This document shows positions 6,635-14,996 of a DNA stretch of 39,642 nt, piece by piece. A program made the translations under genes and the position numbers. The notes below the pieces were generated by a model. It made no database searches and was not told where the DNA came from. It saw nothing but the letters and a program-made list of their open reading frames with translations. The DNA comes from CAZUVM01 sp964623885 (lineage in GTDB: Bacteria; Verrucomicrobiota; Verrucomicrobiia; Limisphaerales; UBA8199), in assembly GCA_964623885.1 (NCBI GenBank), contig CAZUVM010000128.1, positions 1 through 39,642 on the forward strand. The letters are read 5' to 3'. Positions within the stretch are counted from its first letter, which is position 1. The number at the start of each line of letters is the position of its first letter.

Positions 6635-8751
6635 ACCGGATCCGCCTCCTGCCGGAGCAAGTGGCCAACCAGATCGCGGCGGGCGAGGTGATTGAGCGGC
6701 CCGCTAGCGTGGTCAAGGAGTTGGTAGAAAACGCGCTCGACGCCGAGGCCAGTGAGGTGCGGGTGGAAATTCAAGCGGGCGGGAGGAGTTTAATTCGTGT
6801 GACGGATGACGGTGTCGGCATGAGCCGAGATGACGCGCTGCTTTGCCTGGAACGCCATGCGACGAGCAAGATCAAAAAGGCCGAGGATCTGGCGGCAGTT
6901 TTGACGATGGGGTTTCGGGGTGAAGCCTTGCCGAGCATCGCCAGCGTAAGCCGCTTCACCTTAACTACGCGGGAGCACGGGAGCGACTCACCGGAAGCGA
7001 CACAGGTGGTAATCAGCGGCGGCAAAATCCAGGAGGTCAAAGCAGCAGGACGAGCGACGGGCACGACAGTGGAGGTTCGGCAGCTTTTTTTCAACCTGCC
7101 GGCGCGCCGCAAATTCCTGCGCACCGAAGAGACGGAATCGGCGCACATCCAGCATTACCTGGTGCTGGCGGCACTGGCATTTTCGGAAGTGGGTTTCACT
7201 TTTCTCAAAGATGGACGGCAGGTATGGCAATTAGCCGCTATTCCGTCGGGAACGGAGGTTGCGGAGCGACTCGCGGCGCTACGCGAGCGGCTTCGCGCGC
7301 TCTATGGCGACGAGCGGAAGTTGTTGCGAGTCAATTTCTCGGCGCATCTCGAGGGCCTGTCGGAAGCCGAATCCCCGGAAACAATCAGCTTCGATTCTGC
7401 GAGTCCGGTCCCGACGGCGCCCACGCAAGAGGCAAACATCCGAGTCTGGGGATTCATTGGCGCGCCAGGGGTTTCGCGCGCGACTCGGGAAGACCAGCAC
7501 GTATTTGTCAATCGACGGCCGGTGGAAAATCGAGGGCTTAATTATGCCTTGATGGAAGGTTATCACACGTCATTAATGAAAGGTCGCTACCCGGTGTGCT
7601 GTCTGTTTCTCGAAATGGATCCCGCGGCGGTGGATGTGAACATTCACCCCGCCAAGCGCGAAGTGAAGTTTCACCGTGAGGCTGAAGTCCGGCGCCTGGT
7701 GGCGCAGGCAGTCCGGCAAACATTGCTGGAGTTTCACGCGCCAAGAACCGGTACTACCACTCTGACCGGCGACTTACAACCGGCACCGGAGGCAGCCACG
7801 CAGGAGACTACCATTCCCAACAGCGGAGGCACACCGACAAGCCAACACAGTTTGCCGAGCTCTCCAGTTGGGCTGAAGGCGGCGGTCACCAACCGAAATG
7901 ACGAAGGCATAGGGACGCCGAGGACGACGTCCCTACCAGCAGCGTCGCTAAGGGCGGAGCAAAGGTCGCTGCCGATGGGGTTTGGCCGCAAACAGAAGCT
8001 CGCAGCTAATGGGGGGATTGAGCCTCCAGACGTGCCCGGAGTCGAGGCTCGAAAGCATTCGCCAGATGGAACGGGAACTGACGGGTCGCGACCGCCGGAA
8101 CATAGTATGGGCACCTCGAGGACGGGGTCCCTACCACAGCCGACAACCGGTGTTGTCCCCCTGCTCAATGTGCCGCTGCGCCTGGTTGGCGTGATTGGGC
8201 GGCTTTATGTGGTGCTCGAATCGGATCGTGGGCTGGTGTTGCTCGATCAGCATGCCGCGCACGAGCGAATTCTTTTTGAGGAAATGCTTACTCGTTTGGA
8301 AAAGAATGACCAGGCGCCCTCCCAGAAGCTACTGCTGCCGGCAACGCTGGAGCTTTCGGCCAGGGACGCCAACTTTGTACGGGAACAACTGCCCGTGCTC
8401 GCGCGACTCGGCGTCGGTCTGAGTGAATTTGGCGAGCGAACTTTCCTGTTGGATGCTCTGCCACCGTTTGTGAAAGCCTCCGACCCGCGCCGGTTCGTGC
8501 TACAAATGATCGACGAATTGAAAGCGGCAGGACAGGAAGTGAATACGCTGCGGCTAGGCGAGCAGATGGTGGCTAAAACCGTGTGCCGACACGCGGTTAA
8601 GGCCAATGACCCGCTCGCTGGACCGGAGCTGGAGAAGCTGATCCAGAACCTGCGCCAGTGCGCTATGCCTTACACGTGTCCTCACGGGCGGCCGACACTG
8701 ATCGAGATGAATTTTAGGGAGCTGGAAAAGAAGTTCGGAAGGACAGCCTAG
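6631..8751 (+). CDS. mutL: DNA mismatch repair protein MutL (endonuclease-type)
   Basis: MutL, the ATPase and nicking endonuclease of methyl-independent mismatch repair. The N-terminal GHKL ATPase shows KELVENALDA (catalytic Glu30), the FRGEALPSIASVS loop, and VFVNRRPVENRGL / DVNIHPAKREVKFH to about residue 365. A long, low-complexity linker (about 370-515) follows. The C-terminal domain has DQHAAHERILFEE from Asp539, matching the DQHA(X)2E(X)4E endonuclease motif, plus TVCRHAVKAND and CPHGRP near the end. These are the metal-site motifs missing from E. coli MutL, so this MutL should nick DNA itself and no MutH is expected. At 706 residues it is long, because of the linker, which contains two copies of a palindromic repeat (7911-7937, 8109-8135). 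The start overlaps the upstream kinase by 4 nt; the end faces deoA with a 17-nt gap. Confidence 0.97.
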   Translation: MNRIRLLPEQVANQIAAGEVIERPASVVKELVENALDAEASEVRVEIQAGGRSLIRVTDDGVGMSRDDALLCLERHATSKIKKAEDLAAVLTMGFRGEALPSIASVSRFTLTTREHGSDSPEATQVVISGGKIQEVKAAGRATGTTVEVRQLFFNLPARRKFLRTEETESAHIQHYLVLAALAFSEVGFTFLKDGRQVWQLAAIPSGTEVAERLAALRERLRALYGDERKLLRVNFSAHLEGLSEAESPETISFDSASPVPTAPTQEANIRVWGFIGAPGVSRATREDQHVFVNRRPVENRGLNYALMEGYHTSLMKGRYPVCCLFLEMDPAAVDVNIHPAKREVKFHREAEVRRLVAQAVRQTLLEFHAPRTGTTTLTGDLQPAPEAATQETTIPNSGGTPTSQHSLPSSPVGLKAAVTNRNDEGIGTPRTTSLPAASLRAEQRSLPMGFGRKQKLAANGGIEPPDVPGVEARKHSPDGTGTDGSRPPEHSMGTSRTGSLPQPTTGVVPLLNVPLRLVGVIGRLYVVLESDRGLVLLDQHAAHERILFEEMLTRLEKNDQAPSQKLLLPATLELSARDANFVREQLPVLARLGVGLSEFGERTFLLDALPPFVKASDPRRFVLQMIDELKAAGQEVNTLRLGEQMVAKTVCRHAVKANDPLAGPELEKLIQNLRQCAMPYTCPHGRPTLIEMNFRELEKKFGRTA
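7911..7937 (+). repeat. Palindromic repeat copy 1, in frame in the mutL linker
   Basis: AGGGACG and CGTCCCT form an inverted repeat around a CGAGGACGA-like centre, followed by ACC. It encodes GTPRTTSLP in MutL. A second copy with the same layout is at 8109-8135. Confidence 0.55.
8109..8135 (+). repeat. Palindromic repeat copy 2, in frame in the mutL linker
   Basis: Shares CGAGGACG, GTCCCTACCA and overall layout with the copy at 7911, but the left arm has diverged (GGGCACC), so the palindrome is imperfect. It encodes GTSRTGSLP, nearly the same peptide as copy 1. Confidence 0.5.
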
Positions 8752-8768
8752 GAAGGACCGATTTGCCG

Positions 8769-10100
8769 CTAATTGGTTACGGTCGCGACAATTAACTTGG
8801 ACCGTCGAGGCCTCGCCCGCTGAATGGTAAATGCGGACCGCGCCTTGCCCAGGGCTGTTTCGGCTTCCCGATGGTCCGCGGCATGGATTCGCGCCAGGAC
8901 GTCGCCACGGCGAACGTTTTCACCCGGTTTGATCAGGCGGTCTATCCCTACATCATAATTGATGGCGGCTCCTTTGGTCAGCCGTCCGCCGCCAAGGTCA
9001 CGGACGACTTCGCCGATGATTCGGGCATCACAGCGGGAGACGTAGCCGGATTTGGAGGATTTGATCTCGAGCACGATCATAGCGGTATGATCGAGAGCAA
9101 GTTTGCGGCGGAACGCCTTCAGGTCAGCGCCTTGAGCGGCCAACATCTCGTCCCATTTCTTCCGGGGCGCACCCGAGTCGAGGCATTCCTCGGCCGCTCG
9201 GATGCCAGCGGCGACCGACTTGGCTTTGCGAGTTAGGGCGAGCAATTGCGCGGCGCTGGCTAGGACGAGCTCACGCAGGTCGTGGAGCGAGGAGGAGCGC
9301 GGGGTGTGAGCAGCAGGTTCGAGGCAGGCCACGGCCTCTTTGACCTCCAGCCAATTACCGGCGGCTCTGCCCAATGGATTATCCATGCATGTCAGGAGGG
9401 CTTTGGTTTTTACTCCGCATTGGTTTCCCAGCCTGACCATAGCGCGCGCAAGCTCGCGAGCTTTTGGCAGGGTAGGCATGAAAGCGGCGGCGCCGAACTT
9501 AACGTCGAGCACCAGGGCGTCCAGATTCTCTGCCAGTTTTTTCGAGAGGATGGAGGCGACAATCAGCGGGATGCTGGGAACTGTAGCCGTAACATCGCGC
9601 AGAGCATAAAGCGCCTTGTCCGCTGGCACCATGCGATCAGTTTGACCGCAAATCACGCATCCGACCTTTTGCACAGTCTCGATAATACCCTTCAACGGGA
9701 GAAGAGTTTGGAAGCCGGGAATTGAGTCGAGCTTGTCCAACGTGCCGCCGGTAATGCCTAAGCCTCGTCCGGAGATCATCGGCACGCGGAACCCTAGGCA
9801 AGCCAGTAAAGGTGCCAGGGGCAACGATACTTTATCGCCCACACCGCCGGTGGAATGTTTGTCCACCAGAGGGCGTAAGTCGCGGGGGAAAATCAGCAGG
9901 TCACCCGAATCGCGCATGGCTAAGGTCAGGGCTCGAGTCTCGGCCGGGTTCAATCCCCGGAAGAAGACGGCCATGAGGAAAGCGGCCATTTGATAGTCGG
10001 GGATTTGGCCGGCTGTGTACGCAGAGACGATAGTCTGAAGCTGGACGGCGTCGAGAATCTGACCGTCGCGTTTAGCCTCGATGAGCGACAGGAAGTTCAT
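8769..10100 (-). CDS. deoA: Thymidine / pyrimidine-nucleoside phosphorylase
   Basis: Family 2 nucleoside phosphorylase splitting thymidine (or uridine) with phosphate into base and (deoxy)ribose-1-phosphate in pyrimidine salvage. The 443-residue protein has the helical N-terminal domain and the signature LVDKHSTGGVGDKVS (Lys81, His82), MISGRGLGITGGTLDKLDSIPGF, the substrate-binding Arg/Ser/Lys region ALRDVTATVPSIPLIVASILSKK, and DVKFGAAAFM. In the last motif the usual Gly is Ala (DVKxGxGAFM in many relatives), a minor change. Whether it prefers thymidine (deoA) or both pyrimidines (pdp) cannot be told. It is the last gene of the minus-strand fab operon, 73 nt after fabF. That gap contains an inverted repeat, so transcription through it may be reduced. 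A salvage gene here probably reflects position rather than function. Confidence 0.93.
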   Translation of the reverse strand: MNFLSLIEAKRDGQILDAVQLQTIVSAYTAGQIPDYQMAAFLMAVFFRGLNPAETRALTLAMRDSGDLLIFPRDLRPLVDKHSTGGVGDKVSLPLAPLLACLGFRVPMISGRGLGITGGTLDKLDSIPGFQTLLPLKGIIETVQKVGCVICGQTDRMVPADKALYALRDVTATVPSIPLIVASILSKKLAENLDALVLDVKFGAAAFMPTLPKARELARAMVRLGNQCGVKTKALLTCMDNPLGRAAGNWLEVKEAVACLEPAAHTPRSSSLHDLRELVLASAAQLLALTRKAKSVAAGIRAAEECLDSGAPRKKWDEMLAAQGADLKAFRRKLALDHTAMIVLEIKSSKSGYVSRCDARIIGEVVRDLGGGRLTKGAAINYDVGIDRLIKPGENVRRGDVLARIHAADHREAETALGKARSAFTIQRARPRRSKLIVATVTN

Positions 10101-10177
10101 GCGTGAAACGTGATGCGTAAAAGAGCGGCGAGCCTCGACCGTTCTTCACGTTTTACGTTTCACGTTTCACGCATCAC
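10101..10177. repeat. GTGAAACGTGATGC-type repeat forming a long inverted repeat between fabF and deoA
   Basis: GCGTGAAACGTGATGCGTAA at 10101-10120 faces an inverted series (TTCACG, TTTTACG, TTTCACG, TTTCACGCATCAC) at 10145-10177. Together they could form a stem with a loop of about 24 nt. The unit GTGA(A/T)(A/G)C recurs at 12633-12690 and 25682-25704. It fills the whole fabF-deoA gap. Confidence 0.6.
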
Positions 10178-11433
10178 CCCACAAACTTCTTACCCACCAA
10201 TGTCGCGTTATGGCCGCCGAAACCGAAGGAGTTGTTCACGATCGCGTTGACCTTCATCTGGCGGGCGGTATTGGGCACGTAGTCCAAGTCGCACTCCGGA
10301 TCGGGGAATTCGTAATTAATGGTGGGCGGGACCATATCAGTCTCCAGGGCTTTGGCGCAGACGATCATTTCGATCGCGCCGGCCGCGCCGAGGGTGTGGC
10401 CCGTAGCGCCTTTGGTCGAACTTACAGCGAGTTTACCCGCGTGCTCACCAAAGACCGTCTTGATAGCTTCCGTTTCAGCGATATCACCCTGGGGCGTGGA
10501 AGTGCCATGAGCGTTGATGTACGAGATATCTTCCGGATTCAGGCCGGCATTCTTAAGCGCGGCGCGCATACACCGTGCAGCGCCTTCACCGCCGGGAGAG
10601 GGAGCGGTCAAATGATGTGCGTCAGCGGTGTTACCATAGCCGGCCAGCTCGCAATAGATACGAGCGCCGCGAGCTTTCGCATGCTCCAGTTCTTCGAGCA
10701 CGAGCACGCCTGAGCCCTCACCCATCACGAATCCATCCCGTTCTTTGTCAAACGGCCGCGAAGCGTGCTTGGGATCACTATTGCGGGTGCTCATGGCTTT
10801 CATGGCACAAAACCCGCCGATGCCGATGGGGACCACGGCGGCTTCAGCGCCCCCGGCAAACATGACTTTGGCGTCGCCCATTTTGATCGTGCGCCAGGCT
10901 TCACCCAGGGCGTGATTGGCCGTGGCGCAGGCGGAACAGGTCGCAAAATTCGGCCCACGGAGGTTGTAATACATCGAGAAGATGCCCGAAGCCATGTTCG
11001 AGATCAGCATCGGGATCATAAAAGGCGACAGCCGCCCCGGACCGCGTTCGAGCAAAATGGTGTGCTGCTCGGTGACAGTTTTCAGGCCGCCGATACCGGA
11101 ACCAATGAAAACGCCGACCTCGTCGCGATTGACCCGCTCAAGGTCCAATCCGGAATCCTGCAGCGCTTTCCAGCCGGCGTAATTCCCCATTTGGGAAAAT
11201 CGGTCCGTACGCCGGGCTTCTTTCGGCGAAGGAAAGGCAGGCGCCGGATCGAAATCCTTCACCTCGGCGGCAATTTGAGTATCAAACTTCGAAGGGTCAA
11301 AGGCGGTGATCCGGTCTATGCCGCACTGGCCGGCAAGCAGGTTCCGCCAGAAGGTGTCGGGATCGGAGCCGACAGCGGACACCACACCCATTCCGGTGAT
11401 GACGACCCTGCAATCATTCCAGTTGCCGGCCAT
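10174..11433 (-). CDS. fabF: Beta-ketoacyl-ACP synthase II
   Basis: Condensing enzyme extending acyl-ACP with malonyl-ACP in type II fatty-acid synthesis. The 419-residue thiolase-fold protein carries the Cys-His-His triad: Cys169 in CSACATANHALGEA, His in INAHGTSTPQGD and His in GATGHTLGAAGAIE. It ends with the usual NNSFGFGGHNATLV. The ATG at 11433 begins a normal N-terminus (CRVVITGMGVVSAVG). It lies 63 nt after acpP in the operon, the classic fab order. The last bases overlap the inverted repeat at 10145-10177 by 4 nt. This is the KAS II form (FabF), not FabB, judging from the GDIAETEAIK and SSTKGATGH segments and its place after acpP. Confidence 0.97.
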   Translation of the reverse strand: MAGNWNDCRVVITGMGVVSAVGSDPDTFWRNLLAGQCGIDRITAFDPSKFDTQIAAEVKDFDPAPAFPSPKEARRTDRFSQMGNYAGWKALQDSGLDLERVNRDEVGVFIGSGIGGLKTVTEQHTILLERGPGRLSPFMIPMLISNMASGIFSMYYNLRGPNFATCSACATANHALGEAWRTIKMGDAKVMFAGGAEAAVVPIGIGGFCAMKAMSTRNSDPKHASRPFDKERDGFVMGEGSGVLVLEELEHAKARGARIYCELAGYGNTADAHHLTAPSPGGEGAARCMRAALKNAGLNPEDISYINAHGTSTPQGDIAETEAIKTVFGEHAGKLAVSSTKGATGHTLGAAGAIEMIVCAKALETDMVPPTINYEFPDPECDLDYVPNTARQMKVNAIVNNSFGFGGHNATLVGKKFVG

Positions 11434-11496
11434 AAAATCAAAAGGGGCAGCCCAAGCTGAAGCCAGTCGAAGCCGCCCCGAAATCGTGCAGACGCA

Positions 11497-11742
11497 TTAC
11501 TTCTGCTGGAGATCTTCGATGTATTTGATTACGTCGCCAACGCTTTGGAGTTTTTCGGCCTGTTCGTCAGGAATTTCATGGCCGAACTCTTCTTCCAGCG
11601 CCATGACTAATTCCACGGTATCGAGCGAATCAGCGCCCAGATCCTCAATGAACTTGGCTTCCGGGGTGACTTGGTCGGCATTCACGCCCAACTGCTCGAC
11701 GATAATGTCTTTGACTCGTTGCTCTATAGTTTTTTCAGCCAT
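11497..11742 (-). CDS. acpP: Acyl carrier protein
   Basis: Small acidic carrier of the growing acyl chain on a 4'-phosphopantetheine arm. The 81-residue product has the four-helix ACP layout and the attachment motif LGADSLDTVELVMALEEEF with Ser39. A good ribosome binding site (GGAG) lies 6 nt before the ATG, consistent with the high expression ACP needs. It sits between fabG and fabF as in many bacteria, with a candidate promoter of its own in the gap upstream. Confidence 0.98.
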   Translation of the reverse strand: MAEKTIEQRVKDIIVEQLGVNADQVTPEAKFIEDLGADSLDTVELVMALEEEFGHEIPDEQAEKLQSVGDVIKYIEDLQQK

Positions 11743-11780
11743 GGTTTACTCCGGTTCTTGCTCAATTAAGTTTTGCTGTG

Positions 11781-11809
11781 TGTCTATGCTACGGTTGGGG
11801 ACCCGTCAA
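11781..11809 (-). promoter_or_regulatory. Possible internal promoter before acpP
   Basis: On the minus strand TTGACG (11804-11809) and TAGACA (11781-11786) are 17 nt apart, upstream of acpP. The -35 is 5/6, the -10 only 3/6. An extra promoter here would fit the high demand for ACP, but the sequence match is modest. Confidence 0.28.
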
Positions 11810-11836
11810 GCCCTGATTCGTCTTTTTTTCGGGCTG

Positions 11837-12580
11837 CTACATTACCATTCCACCGTCGACGGTGAGCACCTGCCCGGTTATATAACGGGCGGCGGGACTG
11901 GCCAGGAAAAGGGCGGCTTCAGCGATATCGTCTCCCTTGCCAAAGCTTCCCAGGGGGATGGTTTTGAGCACGTCCGCCCGTAACTGCTCGTTGAGCACCG
12001 CGGTCATATCGGTCTCGATGAATCCGGGCGCGACGGCATTGACGGTAATGCCGCGAGAGGCGAATTCGCGGGCAACGGATTTGGTGAAGCCGATCAATGC
12101 GGCTTTGCTGGCGGCATAATTCGCCTGACCGGCATTGCCGATGAGTCCAATGACCGAAGAAATATTGATGATGCGTCCGGCGCGTTGTTTGAGGAAAGCC
12201 CGTGACAGGGCCTTGGTGAACAAAAACGCGCCTTTGAGGTTGGTGTTCAGGACAACGTCCCAATCCGCCTCGCTCATCCGCATGAGCAAACCATCACGCG
12301 TCACGCCGGCGTTGTTAACCAGGATGTCAACCCGTCCTGCTTCGGTGAGAATCTTTTCGGTCGCCGCCGTTACGGCAGCAGCATCCGCAACATCCACCGC
12401 GTGCGCCCAGGCTCGGCGGCCCAGCGCCTGGACTTCCTGAGCCACTTTCGCGGAGTTATCCGCGGTTCGAGACACGCAGACGACATCGGCGCCTGCGCCG
12501 GCAAAACGCAAGGCAATGGCACGGCCAATACCGCGTCCGGCGCCGGTAACGAGCGCAATTTGATTAGCCAACTGACTCAT
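11837..12580 (-). CDS. fabG: 3-oxoacyl-ACP reductase
   Basis: NADPH-dependent reductase of the fatty-acid elongation cycle. A 247-residue short-chain dehydrogenase with the Rossmann motif TGAGRGIGRA (12-21 region), NNAG at 89-92, and the catalytic set Ser142 (NISSVIG), Tyr155 and Lys159 (YAASK). GLIGNAGQANYAASK and the ending GQVLTVDGGMVM are characteristic of FabG rather than other SDRs. ATG at 12580. It lies 129 nt after fabD, with a repeat cluster in between, and 94 nt before acpP. Confidence 0.96.
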   Translation of the reverse strand: MSQLANQIALVTGAGRGIGRAIALRFAGAGADVVCVSRTADNSAKVAQEVQALGRRAWAHAVDVADAAAVTAATEKILTEAGRVDILVNNAGVTRDGLLMRMSEADWDVVLNTNLKGAFLFTKALSRAFLKQRAGRIINISSVIGLIGNAGQANYAASKAALIGFTKSVAREFASRGITVNAVAPGFIETDMTAVLNEQLRADVLKTIPLGSFGKGDDIAEAALFLASPAARYITGQVLTVDGGMVM

Positions 12581-12632
12581 GCCGGATGGTGATACGGGAT
12601 GCGAGTGATGGGATCAAGGAGGAAGGTGGGGC

Positions 12633-12690
12633 GATGATGCGTGAAACGTGATGCATGAAAACCTGAAACCTGATGCGTGATGTGTAATGC
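12633..12690. repeat. GTGAAAC/GTGATGC repeat cluster in the fabD-fabG gap
   Basis: Several tandem, degenerate units (GATGCGTGAAACGTGATGC, then CTGAAACCTGATGCGTGATG) fill about 58 of the 129 nt between fabD and fabG. The same unit is seen at 10101-10177 and 25682-25704. No function is evident. Confidence 0.55.
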
Positions 12691-12709
12691 CACAACTGAC
12701 CCCGTTAAT

Positions 12710-13642
12710 TCAAATGCCGCCGAGCGTTTTGGCAGTCGCTTCCAGGCTCGGCACGTCAGCCACGTTCAGCGCCTGGGCGTTCTTATCGATTCGCTTGAGA
12801 AATCCGCTCAAAGCCGTGCCGGGACCAAGCTCAACAAATCGCGTGAAGCCTTGTGTAATCAGGTAACGCATCGATTCTTCCCACCGGACCGACGATGTGA
12901 CCTGCTCGACCAGAACCTTGCGGATAGACTCCGGAGTGCCCTGAGGTTGCGCGGTGACGTTGGAAACGACCATCACGGCAGGAGCGCTCAGGCTTACGGT
13001 TTGCAATTCGGCGGCGAGTTTGGGCTGGGCGCCGGCCATCAGAGGTGAGTGATATGCCCCGGCCACTGGCAACGGCAGCGCCCGGCGGGCGCCTTTTGCT
13101 TTGGCGAGTTCGCAAGCTTTGGTAATCCGGTCGGCTTCGCCGGAGATCACCAATTGTCCAGGGCAGTTCAGATTGGCCAGCACAACACCGGCTTCGGCGC
13201 AAAGCTGACGGGTCGCTGTTTCTTCAAGGCCGATGATCGCGGCCATCGCCCCTTTGGTAACCTCGCAGGCTTCCTGCATGAAGCGGCCGCGCTGGCGCAC
13301 GACACGCAGGCCGTCCTCGAAATTCAGCGAGCCCGCCGCGGTCAGCGCGGTGAACTCGCCGAGCGACAACCCAGCCGTTGCTTCAAATTTCAAAGCTGCC
13401 ACTCGTTCTTTCAAAAGTTGGAAAGCGACCCAGCTCACGAGGAAGATTCCCGGCTGCGCGTTTTCGGTTTTGGTTAACTCGGGCTCAGGGCCTTGGAAGC
13501 AAATGGATTGGAGATCGTAGCCGAGGGCCGCATTGGCACGCGCAAACCACTCTTTTGCGGTTGGGTGCTTTTCAACCAGGTCCTTGCCCATGCCGACCAC
13601 CTGGGCACCCTGGCCGGCAAATAACAATGCAGTTTTGCTCAT
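12710..13642 (-). CDS. fabD: Malonyl-CoA:ACP transacylase
   Basis: Transfers malonyl from CoA to ACP, supplying the fatty-acid elongation cycle. About 310 residues with LLFAGQGAQ at the N-terminus, the nucleophile elbow GLSLGE (Ser93 from the ATG at 13642) and the catalytic His198 in GAYHSPLM. It ends with FVELGPGTALSGFLKRI, usual for FabD. A TTG lies directly before the ATG (13645); the ATG is preferred. It is the first gene of the fab block; no fabH or plsX is present upstream, where a DUF4126 gene lies instead. No clear Shine-Dalgarno sequence is visible. Confidence 0.96.
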   Translation of the reverse strand: MSKTALLFAGQGAQVVGMGKDLVEKHPTAKEWFARANAALGYDLQSICFQGPEPELTKTENAQPGIFLVSWVAFQLLKERVAALKFEATAGLSLGEFTALTAAGSLNFEDGLRVVRQRGRFMQEACEVTKGAMAAIIGLEETATRQLCAEAGVVLANLNCPGQLVISGEADRITKACELAKAKGARRALPLPVAGAYHSPLMAGAQPKLAAELQTVSLSAPAVMVVSNVTAQPQGTPESIRKVLVEQVTSSVRWEESMRYLITQGFTRFVELGPGTALSGFLKRIDKNAQALNVADVPSLEATAKTLGGI

Positions 13643-13702
13643 CAATGGGGCGCACTAAACACCACCGCGCTCTGCAAGGGAAGAAAGAATTAAGGCCGGG
13701 GT

Positions 13703-14293
13703 TCAGGCCGCGGCCTTCATAGGCACGGCTGGGGAACTACGAGCTTTGCGGCGCAGCTTCCGGACGACGATGAGAATCAGAACAATGAACAAAGCTACAG
13801 CCAGGACAGGCGCGACAATCGCAAGGATGGAGGTGACTACGGCGCCTGCCAACTCGATAGTAGATACGATCGGATTTGCCAGCCCGCCGGTGGTGGCGGT
13901 TGACGCACCGCGCGTCAGGACCGTACCTCCCTGAACCAGGCCGGCAGCGCCGCCGCCCGCAATGACAGCGAGGGTCCATTTCAGAAAAGGGCTCATATCA
14001 GTCACCACCGAGGCGGTGACGATCGTGCCGGCGATTACTGCAGCCGGGGTCGCGATTGTGTCCAGCAAATGATCCACCCAGGGAATATAATAGCCGGCGA
14101 CTTCCACGACCGTTGCTACTGAAAATGTAATGAGCGCGGGATAAGACCCGAGCCACTCAAAGCCGTGCGCCAGCGTCAGGTGGCCGGTGAGTGAAGCCAC
14201 GTTCATGAAAAGCAACGGCACAAATACGCGAAAACCGCAGGCGGCGCTCAGGCCGATGCCGAGACAGATGCTTAGTAAGGTTTCCATATTCAC
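13703..14293 (-). CDS. DUF4126 membrane protein
   Basis: Unknown-function membrane protein of the DUF4126 type, 196 residues. It has at least five hydrophobic stretches: about 4-24, 48-70, 82-100, 105-130 and 145-182. The N-terminus (LSICLGIGLSAACGFRVFVPLL) and the centre (Y-I-P-W-V-D-H-L-L-D) are the recognisable family parts. The C-terminus is basic (VRKLRRKARS), probably cytoplasmic. The start is either GTG at 14293, making a 4-nt GTGA overlap with the preceding PEBP gene, or the ATG two codons later. The overlap suggests translational coupling with that gene. It ends about 60 nt before fabD. Confidence 0.75.
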   Translation of the reverse strand: MNMETLLSICLGIGLSAACGFRVFVPLLFMNVASLTGHLTLAHGFEWLGSYPALITFSVATVVEVAGYYIPWVDHLLDTIATPAAVIAGTIVTASVVTDMSPFLKWTLAVIAGGGAAGLVQGGTVLTRGASTATTGGLANPIVSTIELAGAVVTSILAIVAPVLAVALFIVLILIVVRKLRRKARSSPAVPMKAAA

Positions 14294-14859
14294 CTCTGAT
14301 AGATTCCCATCAATTGTCCTTGAGCCAAAATATGTTTTTCCATGGCGTGTTCCACGTCTTTTTTAGAGCTGCCCGGCTTCAGGCCCAAAGTGGTGTCCAG
14401 GGCATAGAGTTTGAAAAAGTAACGGTGAGGCTTGCCGGGTGGCGGGCAAGGGCCGCCATATCCGAGGTGTTTGAAATCGTTGAGCCCCTGGGTAGCGCCG
14501 CCGGCGACATGCTGGCCTTTCGATAAATCCTCTGGCAATCCACTTGTGCCAGCTGGCAAATCGAAGAGCACCCAGTGAACCCAAGTACCTGCTGGTGCAT
14601 CGGGGTCATCGGTGATGAGCGCCAGAGATTTGGTTTCAGCGGGCGCGCCAGTCCAGCTTAACGGAGGCGAGATGTTCTTTCCTGTGCACGTGTATTTTGC
14701 CGGGATTGATTGGCCCTCCGCAAAGGCAGTACTGGTAAGTTGCATAGCACCCTTTCCGTTGCTGTCGGCTGCAGACACTCTTATCACCAGCGCCGCTATT
14801 AGAAAACAAAAAACCACCCACCTAAACCACCGAAGTAGTCGCACCCCGCTCGCACTCAT
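14290..14859 (-). CDS. YbhB/YbcL-family PEBP (Raf kinase inhibitor-like) protein, secreted
   Basis: Phosphatidylethanolamine-binding-protein fold of the bacterial YbhB/YbcL group; biological role in bacteria is unknown. After a signal peptide (basic RLLRWFRW followed by VVFCFLIAALVI and VSAAD) comes the mature domain with FAEGQSIPAKYTCTGKNISPPLSW, DDPDAPAGTWVHWVLFDLP and GPCPPPGKPHRYFFKLYAL, the three family signatures. The start ATG at 14859 is chosen because it begins the signal peptide and has GAGG 11 nt upstream. The frame is open to 14928, but that extension looks unlike a signal peptide. The product is 189 residues and probably periplasmic. The stop overlaps the DUF4126 start. Confidence 0.88.
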   Translation of the reverse strand: MSASGVRLLRWFRWVVFCFLIAALVIRVSAADSNGKGAMQLTSTAFAEGQSIPAKYTCTGKNISPPLSWTGAPAETKSLALITDDPDAPAGTWVHWVLFDLPAGTSGLPEDLSKGQHVAGGATQGLNDFKHLGYGGPCPPPGKPHRYFFKLYALDTTLGLKPGSSKKDVEHAMEKHILAQGQLMGIYQR

Positions 14860-14996
14860 GCTTGACTTTACCTCATACTCGCTCGGTTTTCCAATCGACC
14901 AATAGACTACTCGGCTCCATTTAGTCAATTAGAGCCCGTTTGTGAGCGCGGCCCGGGACACTGTTCCTGCCGCAGCAGGCACCGCTCGCGTTCCGG

